DNA of 50,266 nt from Alistipes sp. GTDB taxonomy: Bacteria > Bacillota > Clostridia > Oscillospirales > Ruminococcaceae. The position numbers and the translations under genes are program-made. The notes below the pieces were generated by a model that was not told the DNA's origin, did no database searches, and saw only the letters and a list, made by a program, of their open reading frames with translations. This document shows, one piece after another, positions 48,822 to 50,266 of the stretch. Where the stretch lies: the NCBI GenBank assembly GCA_023667265.1, contig JAMPAJ010000001.1, positions 582,507 to 632,772 of the forward strand, given 5' to 3'. Position 1 is the first letter of the stretch, and each line of letters begins with the position of its first letter.

Positions 48822-50212
48822 TCAAATCAACCCGATATTCTCCGGTGCGATAAAACTGCCAAGCATTTCAATTGTCTCAGGCTTTATTTCAAGAGATATG
48901 CGGCTCTTGGGACGAACCATTTTTTTCATATCCGTAAGATAAAAGCACACCTCTGTTTTTCCACCGAATCTGGCAGACGTTCTTGAAAGCTGATCCATCG
49001 GTGCATTGTCCGAGGAGATCTTAATGCATAGCCGCATATTTGCAGTCATTGAGCCAAAATCCTGTTCAGCAGCAACATTTCCGCATATTACGCTGATCTC
49101 ATCGTCTTTCACCGAGACCTTGCCGCTGATATATACAATAGTCTCCTCTGTCAGCTTTGAGTCGACAAGCAGATAAAGCTCCGGAAAAACTATAACGTCC
49201 ATCTCTCCCGACTCATCGGAAATATTCAAAAAGCACATTTTGTCGCCTTTTTTAGTTGTGTGTACCTTTTTCCCCTGAATAATTCCCATAAGCTTTACAG
49301 GAAAGCCGTCGCTTACCGAGCCATCAGCAGCAAGCTCGGCTATACCGCGCACTTTGAGCAGACTGCCCAGCCAACTGTATTCCCACAGCGGATTACCTGT
49401 GAGATATATCCCGGCAGCCTCCTTTTCCATTGCAAAAAGCCGTTTCCGGTCAAATTCCGGCTTATACGGCAGCTTCATATCTGCCGGTTCGGCGCTTACC
49501 GAATCAAAAAGTCCGAGCTGACCGTCGATAACTCCTCGCCTTCCCTTTCCTGCAACATCCATGAGCATTTCATAATTTTCCAGCATCTGACGCCGATTTG
49601 CTCCAAGACCGTCAAAAGCGCCTGCCATTATCAGATTCTCCAGCGCCTTTTTATTCAGTTCTCTTCCGTTGACACGTTCGCAAAAATCCTGTAGACTTGT
49701 ATATGCTCCGTTTTCTTTTCGCTCAGAAATAATTCTGTCCGCCAGTCCGCTGCCGGCGTTTTTTACCGCAAGCAGCCCGAAATACAGCCCTTTCCCGTTG
49801 TAAACAAAACCTTTTTCGCTCTGGTTGACATGAGGCGGAAGAACCTCTATGCCATTCTTGCGGCAGTCTGCAATGTACTCGGTAAGACGATCTCCGCCGC
49901 TCATGACGCTGGACATCAGAGCCGCCATGTATATTCCGCGGTAGTGACATTTCAGATACGCCGTCTGGTACGCCAGATAGGCATACGCCGCTGCATGAGA
50001 TTTGTTGAAGGCATATGATGCAAAGCTGACCATTTCGTCAAATATTCTGTCCGCCGTCTCACGGGAAACGCCGCTTTCCACAGCTCCCGCAACGAAGCTT
50101 TCCCGCTCCTTAAGCATCTCCTCATGCTTCTTTTTCGCCATAGCACGACGTACAATATCGGCATGACCGTATGAATATCCGGCAAGCCTGCGGCAAATTT
50201 CCATGACCTGCT
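48822..50212 (-). CDS. dnaE: DNA polymerase III alpha subunit, C-terminal exon (interrupted)
   Basis: About 463 residues of DnaE: QVMEICRRLAGYSYGHADIVRRAM, FNKSHAAAYAYLAYQTAYLKCHY, the HhH and OB-fold region, and the usual C-terminus. DnaE copies the chromosome. The frame has a stop (TAG) two codons before this ATG. The sequence resumes as AG-CAG-GTC-ATG, which gives the conserved E-Q-V-M only if joined to a preceding G after removal of 50213 onward. I therefore read it as the 3' exon of an intron-split gene. A simple truncation is the alternative. Confidence 0.88.
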
Positions 50213-50266
50213 ATAGTGATAGGTAATCCTTTGATATTATCTCCAGATTTTCCCCCACTCCACACC
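50213..50266 (-). mobile_element. 3' end of a group II intron inside dnaE (partial)
   Basis: Read on the minus strand, the last 54 bases (TGTGGAGTGGGGGAAAA, then a short stem AATC...GATT, ending CCTATCACTAT) resemble what I know of the tail after domain V and domain VI of bacterial group II introns, with a bulged-A context and an AT end. The match to the dnaE frame begins at the very next base. Domain V and any maturase would lie beyond the window. Confidence 0.65.

Noticed and set aside
50204-50266. Intein in dnaE
   Set aside because: The upstream frame has a stop and no intein C-terminal His-Asn end; the sequence looks like RNA-type intron end instead.
1-50266. tRNA, rRNA or CRISPR arrays
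   Set aside because: No tRNA-like TTCGA arms with matching stems, no rRNA and no regularly spaced repeats were found by eye.

Overview
The window looks like one contig from a low-to-mid GC member of the Oscillospiraceae (Ruminococcus-like Firmicute). The evidence is strong AGGAGG ribosome sites, many near-consensus sigma-A promoters with 17-nt spacers, Clostridia-type gene orders (CYTH-phoH-ybeY-era-yqzL-recO-mutS2; DUF951-prfA-sua5-coaE; dnaE next to pfkA), an alpha/beta-type spore protein gene, and the CHAP, SH3-like and transglutaminase proteins usual in this group. The genus is an inference; no rRNA or tRNA is present.

Bases 1-7184 are an accessory element: a compact filamentous-phage (inovirus) prophage between 74-bp direct repeats that differ at two bases. 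Twelve genes run leftward: a putative single-strand DNA-binding protein, a 61-aa major coat protein, a large secreted and tail-anchored adsorption protein, several small membrane proteins, a Zot-type morphogenesis ATPase, a zinc-ribbon protein, a Rep_trans-type replication initiator and two small conserved genes. Two genes run rightward: a 53-aa ribbon-helix-helix repressor and a membrane-anchored DUF2726 protein. Two consensus promoters diverge from a stretch with five copies of a GTAAGA half-site, which looks like the lysogeny switch. A terminator separates the coat gene from the adsorption gene, as in Ff phages. No integrase or transposase is visible.

From 7.2 to 50.2 kb the window is chromosomal. 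It holds: a LacI/AraC chimeric regulator; tag and ligA, with a 57-bp relic of the phage zot gene between them; a CHAP cell-wall hydrolase behind a long structured leader; a C39-like lipoprotein; a two-component system with a membrane partner; an HD-GYP regulator with an Hpt protein; the CYTH-to-mutS2 maintenance operon; gap, a spore protein and a CarD-like regulator; a DUF2798-like protein, a lipoprotein and a MATE exporter with attenuator-like leaders in front of two of them; feoA-feoB plus a FeoB-associated protein, with a MITE in the feo leader; a moxR-DUF58-transglutaminase operon; an M18 peptidase, coaE, sua5, prfA and DUF951 operon; an S1-domain protein; pfkA; and the 3' exon of dnaE.

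The right edge is notable. The dnaE reading frame stops matching exactly where 54 bases resembling the 3' end of a group II intron begin, so dnaE appears to be interrupted by an intron and the contig ends inside it. The left edge starts exactly at a 55-base perfect copy of the phage repeat, which looks like an assembly-graph break. Repeats probably set both contig ends.
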